Assembly: GCA_000482765.1 (NCBI GenBank) | Contig: AXWR01000015.1 | Coordinates: 1 to 64,000 of the forward strand | Direction of reading: 5' to 3' | Source: Meiothermus taiwanensis DSM 14542 | GTDB taxonomy: Bacteria; Deinococcota; Deinococci; Deinococcales; Thermaceae | DNA: 64,000 nucleotides | Shown here: positions 16,626-24,882 of the stretch, piece after piece | Layout of the letters: every line of letters starts with the position of its first letter | Numbering within the stretch: position 1 is the first letter of the stretch | Notes under the pieces: model-generated | What the model was told of the DNA's origin: nothing | Databases searched by the model: none | Seen by the model: only the letters and a program-made list of their open reading frames with translations | Program-made: the position numbers and the translations under genes

Positions 16626-17744
16626 CTAAACGTTAAACAGAATCAGCACCACGTCGCCGTCCTGCACCACGTAGTCCTTGCCCTCGGTGCGCACCCAGCC
16701 CTTTTCCTTGGCACTGGCCCAGCCGCCGGCCTCCACCAGCTTGTGCCACTCGATCACCTCGGCCCGGATGAAGCCGCGCTCGAGGTCGGAGTGAATCTCA
16801 CCGGCGGCCTGGGGGGCCTTGGTGCCTTTGCGGATGGTCCAGGCCCGCACCTCCTTTTCGCCGGCAGTGAAGAAGGTTTGCAGGCCCAGGGTGTGGTAGG
16901 CGGTGCGCACCAGCCGGCCCAGCCCCGACTCCTCCAGGCCCAAAGCGCGCAGGTACTCCTGGGCCTCCTCCTCGGAGAGTTCGGCCAGCTCGGCCTCGAT
17001 CTTGGCCGAGACCACCACCACCTCGGCCCCCTCCCGCGCGGCCACTTCGCGCACTTTTTGCACGTGGGGGTTGTGAGCGCCCTCCGGTAGGTCTTCCTCG
17101 GCCACGTTGCACACATAAATCACCGGCTTGTAGGTGAGCAGGCCCAGTTCGCGGGCGGCCCGGGCCAGCAGCTCGGGGTCGGCCCCGGTGTAGGTGCGGA
17201 TGGGCTGGCCCTGGGAGAGGTGCGCTAAAAGGGGCTCGAGCGTTTCCAGGAGGGCTTTGTCGTCCTTATCGCTCTTGGCGCTTTTGCGCAGCTTGTCCAG
17301 GCGCTTCTCGATGGTCTGGAGGTCGGCCAGGGCCAGCTCGGTGTTGATGGTCTCGAGGTCGTCCAGGGGGTCTACCTTACCCGCCACGTGCACCACGTTG
17401 GGGTCTTCGAAGCAGCGCACCACGTGGGCGATGGCCGCCACCTCGCGGATGTTAGCCAGGAACTGGTTGCCCAGCCCCTCGCCTTTGTGCGCGCCCTTAA
17501 CCAACCCGGCGATGTCCACAAACTCCACGTGGGTGGGCACGATGGGCGGTACCCGCTCGCCCTTGATAAAGAGCTTTTGCAAAGCATTCAGGCGGGGGTC
17601 GGGCAGGGTAACCACCCCCACGTTCTTGTCAATGGTGGCAAAGGGGTAGTTGGCTGCCAGGGCGCCCGCTTTGGTAATGGCGTTAAACAGCGTGGATTTG
17701 CCCACATTGGGAAGACCGACGATTCCGACTCCGAGCGATGCCAT
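16626..17744 (-). CDS. ychF: Ribosome-binding ATPase YchF
   Basis: An Obg-family P-loop NTPase, which in this family prefers ATP and associates with ribosomes. It begins MASLGVGIVGLPNVGKST (Walker A), then DIAGLVKGAHKGEGLGNQFL (G3), with the family-specific N-x-x-E instead of NKxD in VCNVAEEDL (about residue 200). A coiled-coil arm lies in the middle (LDKLRKSAKSDKDD) and a TGS domain at the C-terminus (VRAWTIRKGTKAPQAAG). ATG 17744 is the family start; a longer frame to 17780 is rejected. Length 372 residues is normal. It appears to be a single-gene unit. Confidence 0.96.
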   Translation of the reverse strand: MASLGVGIVGLPNVGKSTLFNAITKAGALAANYPFATIDKNVGVVTLPDPRLNALQKLFIKGERVPPIVPTHVEFVDIAGLVKGAHKGEGLGNQFLANIREVAAIAHVVRCFEDPNVVHVAGKVDPLDDLETINTELALADLQTIEKRLDKLRKSAKSDKDDKALLETLEPLLAHLSQGQPIRTYTGADPELLARAARELGLLTYKPVIYVCNVAEEDLPEGAHNPHVQKVREVAAREGAEVVVVSAKIEAELAELSEEEAQEYLRALGLEESGLGRLVRTAYHTLGLQTFFTAGEKEVRAWTIRKGTKAPQAAGEIHSDLERGFIRAEVIEWHKLVEAGGWASAKEKGWVRTEGKDYVVQDGDVVLILFNV

Positions 17745-17905
17745 GGGGTTCCTCTGGTCGTCAGGCCCTCCGGCCTGCACACAAGCGAATATTCTACCCC
17801 AGGGGAGGCCAAAGCCCCAAGCCCTCGAGGCCAGGACAGCGGTTTTGCGTTTTGTCCCCGCACCTGCGCCAGGAATGGTCGGCTTAGGGTGGTGTAAGGT
17901 TTGAA

Positions 17906-18103
17906 ATGGTCAAGCGCCGGGTTAGTAGCAAAGGACAGATAACCCTACCCAAACAGATTCGCAAGCTTCTAGGCCCTGAACCTGGGGGAGAGGTGCCGGG
18001 GCGGTGGCAGAGCGTGCCCCTCGAGGCCCTCCGGGGTCGCCTTTTCCAGGCAATGGAGAAAGAACAGCAGGCTAGGGAGCGGGTGTGGGCCCAGGACGCG
18101 TAG
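17906..18103 (+). CDS. AbrB/VapB-like antitoxin, probably degenerate
   Basis: A 65-residue protein with a clear swapped-hairpin AbrB DNA-binding start: VKRRVSSKGQITLPKQIRKLLGPEPGGEV. The expected second half of the domain (a short hydrophobic strand pair ending in LEP) is missing or scrambled (PGRWQSVPLEALRG), and the protein continues with a charged helix (FQAMEKEQQARERVW) like the toxin-binding tail of VapB-type antitoxins. An internal deletion is likely. Its 3' end overlaps a remnant of a PIN-type toxin in another frame. This is best read as the decayed remains of a vapBC-like pair. Confidence 0.55.
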   Translation: MVKRRVSSKGQITLPKQIRKLLGPEPGGEVPGRWQSVPLEALRGRLFQAMEKEQQARERVWAQDA

Positions 18104-18168
18104 AGCGCTTTATCCTGCGCCACCTCGCCAACGATTCTCCAGAACTTGCCGCAAAAGCCCTGGTGGGG
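18100..18168 (+). pseudogene. PIN-domain toxin (VapC-like) remnant
   Basis: In the frame +2 relative to the antitoxin, and overlapping its stop codon as in normal vapBC pairs, the sequence reads VERFILRHLANDSPELAAKAL. This resembles the first strand and helix of PIN toxins (DTN-x-x-LRxLxxDxPE-x-x-x-A). The catalytic DTN is absent and homology ends after about 23 residues, just before the next gene. It cannot encode an active RNase. Confidence 0.4.
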
Positions 18169-18174
18169 TGCGTA

Positions 18175-18690
18175 TCAGAGGCCAAGGTGGGCCCTGGCCT
18201 CCTCGGCAAAACCGGCCCAGTCCAACATGGCCCTAGCCAGGGCCAGGTAGCCCTGGGTGGTGCAGACCTTGCCCTGCCAGTGATGGGGTGCTTTGCTGCG
18301 TTCTAGAGCAGTTCCTGCCAGCGCCTCTGCGGTGATGGGGTGGGCGGCCACCTGGCCCGAAACATGGCCGGCCTCCCACAGCAGCAAAGCGCCGTTGGCC
18401 CCGGTGAACACCGCCCGCAGGCTGCTCCACACCTCGTTCAGCCAGTCCTGGTGCTCGAGGTCGCGCCCCAGCTTGCGCATATTGGGGCCGCCGGGTATCA
18501 CCAGCACGTCCAGCTCGGGCCGTGCCACAAAGGTGTACTTGGGTGTCCAGACCGCACCGGCGCTGCCCTCGAGCGCGGTGCGGCCCCGCGCCACGGTAAA
18601 CCGCTCCCAACCTAAAAGCCGGGCGGCCTCCATCGCCAGCGCCGCCTCGGCCTCCAGAAAACCTGGTGTGAGTAAGACGCCTAAACGCAT
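18175..18690 (-). CDS. DJ-1/PfpI-like protein lacking the nucleophilic cysteine
   Basis: A 171-residue protein with the class I glutamine amidotransferase-like fold of the DJ-1/PfpI and AraC-N-terminal group: MRLGVLLTPGFLEAEAALA, then LDVLVIPGGPNMRKL (oxyanion loop). The nucleophile elbow reads FTGANGALLLWEAG, where relatives have C-T-G-A-L-L-L-A, so the usual Cys is Ala. There is no DNA-binding domain. An enzymatic role through a cysteine nucleophile is therefore unlikely; a binding or structural role is possible. It is a single gene between the vapBC remnant and the serine carboxypeptidase gene. Confidence 0.75.
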   Translation of the reverse strand: MRLGVLLTPGFLEAEAALAMEAARLLGWERFTVARGRTALEGSAGAVWTPKYTFVARPELDVLVIPGGPNMRKLGRDLEHQDWLNEVWSSLRAVFTGANGALLLWEAGHVSGQVAAHPITAEALAGTALERSKAPHHWQGKVCTTQGYLALARAMLDWAGFAEEARAHLGL

Positions 18691-18721
18691 GGGCTCATGC
18701 TAGGGAGTGCCTGTGGAGGGG

Positions 18722-20230
18722 TCAAGTTTTGGAGCGGGGCGCTTTGCGCTTGGGCTGGCCTGGGATCGTACTCTGAATGAACTGCTTCAGGTCGGCGGCC
18801 TGCTGGGCCAGGGAAGGCAGGTGCACGTACATCATGTGGCCGGCGGGGTAGTAGTGCACCTGGATGTTTTTTTGCAGGTGGGGCTCGAGGCTCAGGTGGT
18901 TGAGGGTGTAGTCGGTGGCGAAGTAGGGGGTGGCCAGGTCGTAGTAGCCGCTGCCCACGTACACCTGCAAAAAAGGGTTCATGGAGATGGCCTTGCGCAG
19001 GGTTTCAGCCACGTTCAGGTACTGGTTCTCGAACTCCTTGTAGCTCCAGCTGGTGTACAGGTTGGACAGGATCTCGTAGGGCAGGTCGCTCTGGAAGCCC
19101 AGCTCCTGCCGCACGTACTGGTTAAAGGTGGCGGTGTAGGGGCCCTGGATGGCGGCGTAGCTGGGGTCGTACTCGAAGGTGGCCCCGGCGGCGTCGCGGT
19201 CGGTGCCGGTGAAGCGGCTGTCCAGGCGCCCCACGGTCTTGCGCTCGGCGCGCAGGAGTTCTTTTGTGAAGCGCATGATCTCGAGGCGCAGGTTGCAGGC
19301 CAGCACATACGCTTCCGAAAGGCCGGTGTAGCGCGCAAGCTGCTGGGCAATGCGCTTATGCTCGGTAGCCGGTAGCTTGCTGCCCTGCATCAGGGCCAGG
19401 GTGTACTCGCCCAGGGCGAAGGCCTCCACTTCTTTCAGGAGGGCTTTTAGCGGCTTTTGCTGCAGTTCTTTGGGCAGTTTGCGGTGGTACCAGGCGGTGG
19501 CGCTGAAGGTGGGCAGGAAGAGGATATGCGGCAGGTCGTTGCCGGGGTTGAAGCGGGCGGTGCTGAAATCCAGGATGCTGCTCACCAGCATGATGCCGTT
19601 CAGGTACATGCCGTGCCGCTCTTGCAGATACCCCGACAGGCCCGCCGCCCGGGTGGTGCCATAGCTCTCGCCGATCAGGTACTTGGGACTGACCCAGCGC
19701 CCGTAGCGGTGGGTGTAGAGGCGGATAAACTCCCCGACGCTCTCGAGGTCTCGCTTGAAGCCGTGGTACTCCTTGGTTTTCTCGCCCTCGAGCATGCGGC
19801 TGTAGCCGGTGCCCACCGGGTCGATAAACACCAGGTCGCTTACCTCGAGCAGGGTGTGTTCGTTGTCCACCAGCCGGTACGGGGGTGGTGTAAGCGCCCC
19901 GGCGTCGCCCATCTCCACCCGCTTGGGGCCCAGGAGCCCCAGGTGCAGCCAGACCGAGGATGAGCCCGGCCCCCCGTTGAACGAGAAGGTGATGGGGCGC
20001 TGGCTTGGGTCGGTTGTGTCGTCCTTGGTGTAGGCCACAAAAAAAACCGTGGCTTTGGGTTTGTGCCCTTCGGCAGTGCCCTCTTTTTCCGACTCCTCGC
20101 GCAGCACCAGGGTTCCGCAGGTCACACGGTAGCGCAGCTCCTTGCCGGCGATACGGATGCTGTGGTGGGTGATGGAGAGCTGATCTTGAGGGGTGGGCTT
20201 CTGGTCAGGGGTTTTGCTTTCTTCTGGCAT
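18722..20230 (-). CDS. Serine carboxypeptidase-like protein (peptidase family S10)
   Basis: The 502-residue alpha/beta-hydrolase has the S10 layout: SFNGGPGSSSVWLHLGLLGPK (oxyanion region, about residues 85-105), FIDPVGTGYSR, the nucleophile Ser in LIGESYGTTRAAGLSGYL (about 168), the catalytic Asp in VGSGYYDLATPYFATDY (about 420) and the His in YYPAGHMMYV (about 455). No signal peptide is visible, so the protein looks cytoplasmic, unlike most eukaryotic relatives. Bacterial members are common but poorly characterised; carboxypeptidase activity on peptides is inferred. ATG 20230 begins a charged, Pro-rich tail. Confidence 0.87.
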   Translation of the reverse strand: MPEESKTPDQKPTPQDQLSITHHSIRIAGKELRYRVTCGTLVLREESEKEGTAEGHKPKATVFFVAYTKDDTTDPSQRPITFSFNGGPGSSSVWLHLGLLGPKRVEMGDAGALTPPPYRLVDNEHTLLEVSDLVFIDPVGTGYSRMLEGEKTKEYHGFKRDLESVGEFIRLYTHRYGRWVSPKYLIGESYGTTRAAGLSGYLQERHGMYLNGIMLVSSILDFSTARFNPGNDLPHILFLPTFSATAWYHRKLPKELQQKPLKALLKEVEAFALGEYTLALMQGSKLPATEHKRIAQQLARYTGLSEAYVLACNLRLEIMRFTKELLRAERKTVGRLDSRFTGTDRDAAGATFEYDPSYAAIQGPYTATFNQYVRQELGFQSDLPYEILSNLYTSWSYKEFENQYLNVAETLRKAISMNPFLQVYVGSGYYDLATPYFATDYTLNHLSLEPHLQKNIQVHYYPAGHMMYVHLPSLAQQAADLKQFIQSTIPGQPKRKAPRSKT

Positions 20231-20298
20231 GGAGATACTATATCCTGCCCTGTTCGGGGCTTATCCGTTACAAAGAATCCTGCGCTACCCTATGCCAG

Positions 20299-21015
20299 AT
20301 GACCGCGAGCTGGAAGTACCTAGCAGGTTTTGTGTTGATGAGCACGCTGGCCCTGGCCCAGGTGACCCCCGATGCAGCGCAGGCGCTGGAAAAGATGCGC
20401 CAGGCCCATGGGGGACAGGCCCTGGCAAACCTGCGCACCTATCGAGAGGTTGCAACCCTCACCACTTTTTCCGGGCCACAAGCCGAACATACCCTAACGG
20501 TGGTTTCGTATGCGGATTTTTCCTCGCAAAGGCTGCGGGTGGAGTACCGGGATGGTGCCAAGCTGCTTCAGGTGCTCCAGGTATCGCCCGCAGGGGGGCA
20601 GAGCTGGAGCGTGCTATCGGGCCGCAAGGCCCTCGAGCCTACCCTCACCAAAGAACTGCGCGACGGCCTTTACCAGACCTGGTACGGCCTGCGTTTTGGT
20701 GGACGCGGGCGTGAAATGGCACGGCTTGAAGGCCGGCGCACGTTTGGCGATGTAACCGGGCAAGCGGTGGCGGTGCGTACCCAGGGCAGCCAAACCACCT
20801 ATCTTTTCAATGCCCAGTACCAGCTTGTTGCCGAGCGCTACCAGAACAGCCAGGGTCAGCTAACGGTGCTCTACTCCGACCTGCGCCTGGTTTCCGGTGT
20901 CCGCATCCCTTTCCAGGCCCGCCTGTATGCCGATGGCGACCTGTTCGCCGAGGTCAGGGTGCAGCAGGCACAGGTCAACCCCAGACTAAGCCCCGAGACC
21001 TTCCAGCTACCTTAA
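20299..21015 (+). CDS. Secreted protein of unknown function, LolA-like fold suspected
   Basis: The 238-residue product has a clear Sec signal peptide (to about residue 20, ending STLALAQV). The mature part begins PDAAQALEKMRQAHGGQALANLRTY and continues as an alternating beta-strand protein (HTLTVVSYADFSSQRLRVEYRDG, TTYLFNAQYQLVAERY), a pattern reminiscent of outer-membrane lipoprotein carrier/sorting folds. Function is unknown. It precedes the S41 protease gene in the same direction by 59 bases, so the two may be one envelope-related unit. Confidence 0.7.
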   Translation: MTASWKYLAGFVLMSTLALAQVTPDAAQALEKMRQAHGGQALANLRTYREVATLTTFSGPQAEHTLTVVSYADFSSQRLRVEYRDGAKLLQVLQVSPAGGQSWSVLSGRKALEPTLTKELRDGLYQTWYGLRFGGRGREMARLEGRRTFGDVTGQAVAVRTQGSQTTYLFNAQYQLVAERYQNSQGQLTVLYSDLRLVSGVRIPFQARLYADGDLFAEVRVQQAQVNPRLSPETFQLP

Positions 21016-21074
21016 AGGGGCGAGGATGTAACCTGGGCAACCCATTACCGACGCTCAGGCGCTAAAAATTAAGC

Positions 21075-22346
21075 ATGGACAGCCGGCGGCTCTGGGGGGT
21101 TGTATGGGTGTTGTGGGCTGGGCTTGCGCTCGCCAGCCCAGCGCAGGATCTGCTCGACGAAGTAAGCCGTTTGCTGGGCGAGTACTACGGCGGGTTTTCC
21201 CAGGTTAGGCTGCAGGAACTAAAGCAAAAGTACCAGGGCGAGCTCGAGAAGGTCTGTGCCCAGGAGGTGAGCTGCCCCAGCAACAAGGCCTACCCGGTCA
21301 TTCAGGCCCTGGTGGCCGAGTACGGCGACCGCCACACCCGCTACTTCACCCCCGAAGACTACGCCGAGATCCAAAGGCGGCTGGCCGGAAGCAGCAGCAG
21401 CCGCCCCCAGCTGGGGGTGCAGCTCCAGGTGGTGTCGGGGCTGGAAGGTCTTTTGGTGGTGGAAGTAAGCGCCCAAACCCCTGCCGAGGAGGCCGGGTTG
21501 CGCCGGGGTGACCGCATTCTGGCCATCAACGGCGAGGCGCTGCCCCAGGCCGAGGGCGAGCGCATGGAATTTTTGCGCGAGCGCGTGGCTGCGGGCATGC
21601 TCCTCAGGCTCACCATTCAGCGGGCCCAGCAGCGCCTGGAGCTCGAGGTGCTCCCCCGCATTATCTCCCTGCGGCAGCTGCCCACCCTCAGCCTCCGGCC
21701 CGATGGGGTGGCGGTCTTGCGCATCCCTTCCTTTAGCGGCTACCAGCAGATCGGGCCGCGCATCCACGAGCTGGTGCGGCAGGCCCAGGCCGCAGGGGCC
21801 TGGGCCATGGTCATTGACCTGCGCAACAATGGCGGCGGGGTACTGAGCGAGTGTCTGGTGGGGGCGGGGGCCTTTGTGAAGGAGACCTACCGCCGCTTGC
21901 AGGACAACATGCGCTCGAGCGAACAGGGTTATAAAGATGGCTACTACTACTCTCGCTTGGGGGGCCGGGAACGCCCGCAGTACGAGGTGCAGGCCGCCTA
22001 CTGGAACGGCCCGGTGGTGGTGCTGGTAAATGAGCGCACCGCCTCGTGCGCCGAGTACTTCACCTTCGACCTGCAAGAGGGCCGCCAGGCCCCGGTCATC
22101 GGCCAGCCGACCGCCGGGGTGGGCAACACCGCCACAATTTTCCTGCGCCTGAGCGATGGTTCGGGGCTGCAGATCACCACCTCGAGGGCCCAGCGCAAGG
22201 ACGGCAGCTTCTACCCCGACCGGGTAACCCCCACCCTGCACCTTTCCGACGACTGGTACGCCCTGGCCGAAGGGCGCGATCTGCTGCTGGAAAAAGCCGT
22301 CGAACTCTTGATGAGTGCGGATGTGGGCTTGGAGCGGGCCTGGTAA
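21075..22346 (+). CDS. S41-family C-terminal processing peptidase with PDZ domain
   Basis: The 423-residue exported protease has a signal peptide (about 1-20), an N-terminal helical part, a PDZ domain (about 110-190, with GLRRGDRILAINGEAL), and the S41 core with VLRIPSFSG, MVIDLRNNGGGVLSE and the nucleophile Ser in VLVNERTASCAEYF (about 328). In CtpA relatives the general-base Lys follows in T-x-GKG; here the segment reads IGQPTAGVGNTATIF, with no Lys, as in tricorn/IRBP-type members that use a different catalytic arrangement. It probably degrades or trims periplasmic proteins. Confidence 0.87.
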   Translation: MDSRRLWGVVWVLWAGLALASPAQDLLDEVSRLLGEYYGGFSQVRLQELKQKYQGELEKVCAQEVSCPSNKAYPVIQALVAEYGDRHTRYFTPEDYAEIQRRLAGSSSSRPQLGVQLQVVSGLEGLLVVEVSAQTPAEEAGLRRGDRILAINGEALPQAEGERMEFLRERVAAGMLLRLTIQRAQQRLELEVLPRIISLRQLPTLSLRPDGVAVLRIPSFSGYQQIGPRIHELVRQAQAAGAWAMVIDLRNNGGGVLSECLVGAGAFVKETYRRLQDNMRSSEQGYKDGYYYSRLGGRERPQYEVQAAYWNGPVVVLVNERTASCAEYFTFDLQEGRQAPVIGQPTAGVGNTATIFLRLSDGSGLQITTSRAQRKDGSFYPDRVTPTLHLSDDWYALAEGRDLLLEKAVELLMSADVGLERAW

Positions 22347-22369
22347 CCGCTATGCTCCCGGGTTGACTT

Positions 22370-22774
22370 TTACAAACCCTCTACCGCTTCGCTCTCCATA
22401 GCCCGGATGGCCTCGCGCAGCCAGTCGGGAATGCGGGCGGGTTTGCCGTTCTCCAGCCAGACCACCACCACCCGGGTGCGGGCGGCCAGCTCCCCGCTGG
22501 CCCAGGTTTCGCTCAGGGTACGGAAGCTCGAGTTCCCCACCTTCTCCACCCGGATGGCAATTTCCACCGGCTCACCGAACAGGATGGGGCGGATGTAATC
22601 CACCTCGGCCCGGGCCATTACAAAGTTGCCGCTGTCGATGGCCGCCCCAGCCCGGCGCAAATAGTGGCCCCTGGCCACCTCGTCGTAGGTCAGATACACC
22701 GCATTGTTGACGTGCTTGAGGGTGTCTAGATCGCTAAAGCGTACTTCGATGGGAACGCGCACCGGAAACTGCAT
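22370..22774 (-). CDS. Acyl-CoA thioesterase, 4HBT hotdog family
   Basis: The 134-residue single hotdog domain has the signature IEVRFSDLDTLKHVNNAVYLTYDEVARGHYL, with the catalytic Asp in SDLDTLKHVNN as in YbgC/FadM proteins. Later it has ARAEVDYIRPILFGEPVEI and the central strand pair. Such enzymes hydrolyse short- to long-chain acyl-CoA as dimers or tetramers; substrate is not predictable. It is convergent with the S41 protease gene and divergent from the M3 peptidase gene. Confidence 0.9.
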   Translation of the reverse strand: MQFPVRVPIEVRFSDLDTLKHVNNAVYLTYDEVARGHYLRRAGAAIDSGNFVMARAEVDYIRPILFGEPVEIAIRVEKVGNSSFRTLSETWASGELAARTRVVVVWLENGKPARIPDWLREAIRAMESEAVEGL

Positions 22775-22812
22775 ACCCCTGGATTCTATCCCGTGGGCCT
22801 ATACTTGAGCCT

Positions 22813-24582
22813 ATGAGTCAAGCCACCACCGAACTGCCAACCTGGGATTTGGATACTTTGTTCCCTGGCTTTGCCTCCGAGAAGTTTAAGGCTGCCTGGA
22901 GCCAGGTAACCAGCCAGCTACAGGATTTGCGGGATTTTATGGAGGCCCACCGCATAGGCCGGGACGATGCCGCCACCGACCGCGCCACCTTCGAAGCCCT
23001 GACGGCCAGACTGAACACCTTCGGCGATACCCTGGGGCCCCTGTTTGCCTACGTGCTGATGCGGGTGGATACCGATAGCGCCGACGCGGAGGCCCAGGCC
23101 AAGCTTTCGGAGCTCGAGCTTCTCCATCTGGAGTTCCAGAAACTGCGCCCCCGCCTGCAACGCTGGCTGGCTGGCCTCGAGGCCGAGGCGGTGGGCGCCG
23201 GCGATTATCGGATTCTCATCGAGGAAGCCAAGGTGCTGGCCCGGCACCTGATGTCGGAAGCAGAAGAGGTGCTGGCAGCCGAGCTTTCCCTCTCGGGGGG
23301 GCGGGCCTGGGTCAAGCTGCACGGCAACCTGACCAGCCAGATCACGGCGCTGCTCGATGGCGAAGAGCAGCCCATCACGGCGGTGCGCAACCTGGCCATG
23401 CACCCCGACGAGGCGGTGCGCAAAGCCGCCTACGAGGCCGAGCTAAAGGCCTGGAAAGCCCACGAGGTGGCCCTGGCCGCGGCCCTGAACGGCTACAAGG
23501 GCGAGGTCTCGACCCTCAACCGCAAGCGCGGCTGGGAAGACGACCTGGCCCCGGCCCTGTTTGAAAACCGCATTGGCCGCAAGACCCTGGAAGCCCTGCA
23601 ACAGGCCATGGTGGAGAGCCTGCCCCACTGGCGGCGCTATTTTGCTGCTAAAGCCCGGGCCCTGGGCAAAAAGCGGCTCGACTGGTGGGACTTGTTCGCC
23701 CCCATCGTGCAGCCCGGCCAGACCCCCAAAAAGTGGAGCTGGGAAGAGGGTCGGCGCTTTATTGTGGAGCACCTGTCGGGCTTCTCGCAGGCCGCGGCCG
23801 ATCTGGCTGAGCGGGCCTATGCCGAGCGCTGGATGGACGCCCCGCCCCGCAAGGGCAAGGTGGGCGGGGCCTACTGTACCCCGGTAGGGCAGGGGGCCTC
23901 GCGCATCCTGCTCAACCACGAGGAGAGCTTCGAGTCGATCTCCACCCTGGCCCACGAGCTGGGCCACGCCTACCACAACCACTGCTTGCGGGAAGTCCCC
24001 TACCTGCTGCGCCAGGAGCCCATGACCCTGGCCGAGACGGCCTCCATCATGAACGAGACGGTGGTGGGGGAGGCGGCTCTTAGGGTGCTGCCGCCCGCCG
24101 AGCAGCTGGGGGTGCTCGAGGGCGGCTTGCAGAGCGCGGCCCAGGTGATCGTGGACATTCACTCGCGCTTCCTCTTCGAGCAGGCGGTGTTTGCCCGGCG
24201 GCGGGCGCGGGAGCTATCGCCCGAAGAGTTCTGCCAGCTCATGCTCGAGGCCCAGCAGGCCACCTATGGCGAGGCCCTGGCCACCTACCACCCCTATATG
24301 TGGGCGGTCAAGGGCCACTACTACGGCGCCAACTTCTACAACTTCCCCTATGCCTTCGGGCTTTTGTTCGGCCTGGCCCTCTACCAGCGCTACCGGCAGG
24401 AAGGCCCGGGGTTTGTGGCCCGCTACGAGGAGCTGCTGGCCTCGGTGGGCAAGTACCCTGCCGAGGAACTGGCGGCCCGCTTTGGCTTCGATCTGGAGTC
24501 GGTGGACTTTTGGCGACAGGGAATGGCCGTGCTGCTGGCCCGCATCGAGCGCTTTGAGCAACTTATAGAAAACGAAGTGTAG
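22813..24582 (+). CDS. pepF: Oligoendopeptidase, peptidase family M3 (PepF type)
   Basis: Cytoplasmic zinc metallopeptidase that cleaves oligopeptides. It has 589 residues in the PepF/M3B layout: an N-terminal helical domain beginning LPTWDLDTLFPGF, the zinc motif HELGH in STLAHELGHAYHNH (about residue 380) and the third ligand Glu in ETASIMNETVVGEAAL about 25 residues on. The C-terminal helical part has HPYMWAVKGHYYGANFYNFPYAFG, which holds substrate-binding His and Tyr residues. There is no signal peptide. The ATG at 22813 is the natural family start. Confidence 0.95.
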   Translation: MSQATTELPTWDLDTLFPGFASEKFKAAWSQVTSQLQDLRDFMEAHRIGRDDAATDRATFEALTARLNTFGDTLGPLFAYVLMRVDTDSADAEAQAKLSELELLHLEFQKLRPRLQRWLAGLEAEAVGAGDYRILIEEAKVLARHLMSEAEEVLAAELSLSGGRAWVKLHGNLTSQITALLDGEEQPITAVRNLAMHPDEAVRKAAYEAELKAWKAHEVALAAALNGYKGEVSTLNRKRGWEDDLAPALFENRIGRKTLEALQQAMVESLPHWRRYFAAKARALGKKRLDWWDLFAPIVQPGQTPKKWSWEEGRRFIVEHLSGFSQAAADLAERAYAERWMDAPPRKGKVGGAYCTPVGQGASRILLNHEESFESISTLAHELGHAYHNHCLREVPYLLRQEPMTLAETASIMNETVVGEAALRVLPPAEQLGVLEGGLQSAAQVIVDIHSRFLFEQAVFARRRARELSPEEFCQLMLEAQQATYGEALATYHPYMWAVKGHYYGANFYNFPYAFGLLFGLALYQRYRQEGPGFVARYEELLASVGKYPAEELAARFGFDLESVDFWRQGMAVLLARIERFEQLIENEV

Positions 24583-24585
24583 CAA

Positions 24586-24641
24586 AATGTAAAACTTACA
24601 TTGACAAAATATAAAACCTTGGTTTATATTTAGAACCAAGG
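24586..24641 (+). promoter_or_regulatory. Strong promoter with three nested inverted repeats
   Basis: TTGACA (24601-24606), 18-base spacer, TATATT (24625-24630). Three perfect inverted repeats overlap it: AATGTAA / TTACATT (24586-24592, 24596-24602) across the -35 box; AAATATAAA / TTTATATTT (24607-24615, 24623-24631), which covers the spacer and the -10; and CCTTGGTT / AACCAAGG (24617-24624, 24634-24641), which reaches the Shine-Dalgarno site. The sequence is far more AT-rich than its surroundings. This looks like an operator-rich promoter for the five genes that follow. Confidence 0.75.
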
Positions 24642-24650
24642 AGGGCGGTT

Positions 24651-24845
24651 ATGTTTGGGAGCTTCAATCCAGATGAACTCGCAGCGGTCATCGCCGACAA
24701 AATCACGGGCTATCACCGGGAGGCCGAACTGGAGGGACAGCTGCCCAAACACACCCTTCGCCGCCGTATCGCCCGGCTGCTGCGGGCCTGGGCCGAGGCC
24801 CTCGAGCCTACTCAGAGCCCAAAAGGCCGCCTGCGTGAAGCCTGA
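24651..24845 (+). CDS. Small helical protein, first gene of the palindrome-promoter operon
   Basis: Function unknown. The 64-residue product starts MFGSFNPDELAAVIADKITGYHREAELEG and continues with a strongly basic amphipathic helix (KHTLRRRIARLLRAWAEAL). There is no signal peptide, membrane segment, cysteines or recognisable helix-turn-helix. The start is well supported: AAGGAGGGCGG lies seven bases before the ATG. It is followed 37 bases later by the DUF4097-like gene. Its place behind an operator-rich promoter suggests a small regulator or anti-regulator, but that is only positional inference. Confidence 0.6.
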   Translation: MFGSFNPDELAAVIADKITGYHREAELEGQLPKHTLRRRIARLLRAWAEALEPTQSPKGRLREA

Positions 24846-24882
24846 TCAAGACAGGCCGCCAAACTTTCCCGTGGAGGTTCCC

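Noticed and set aside
18085-18306. 73-codon frame spanning the PIN remnant
   Set aside because: Only the first 23 or so residues resemble a toxin; the rest is the shadow of the DJ-1-like gene.
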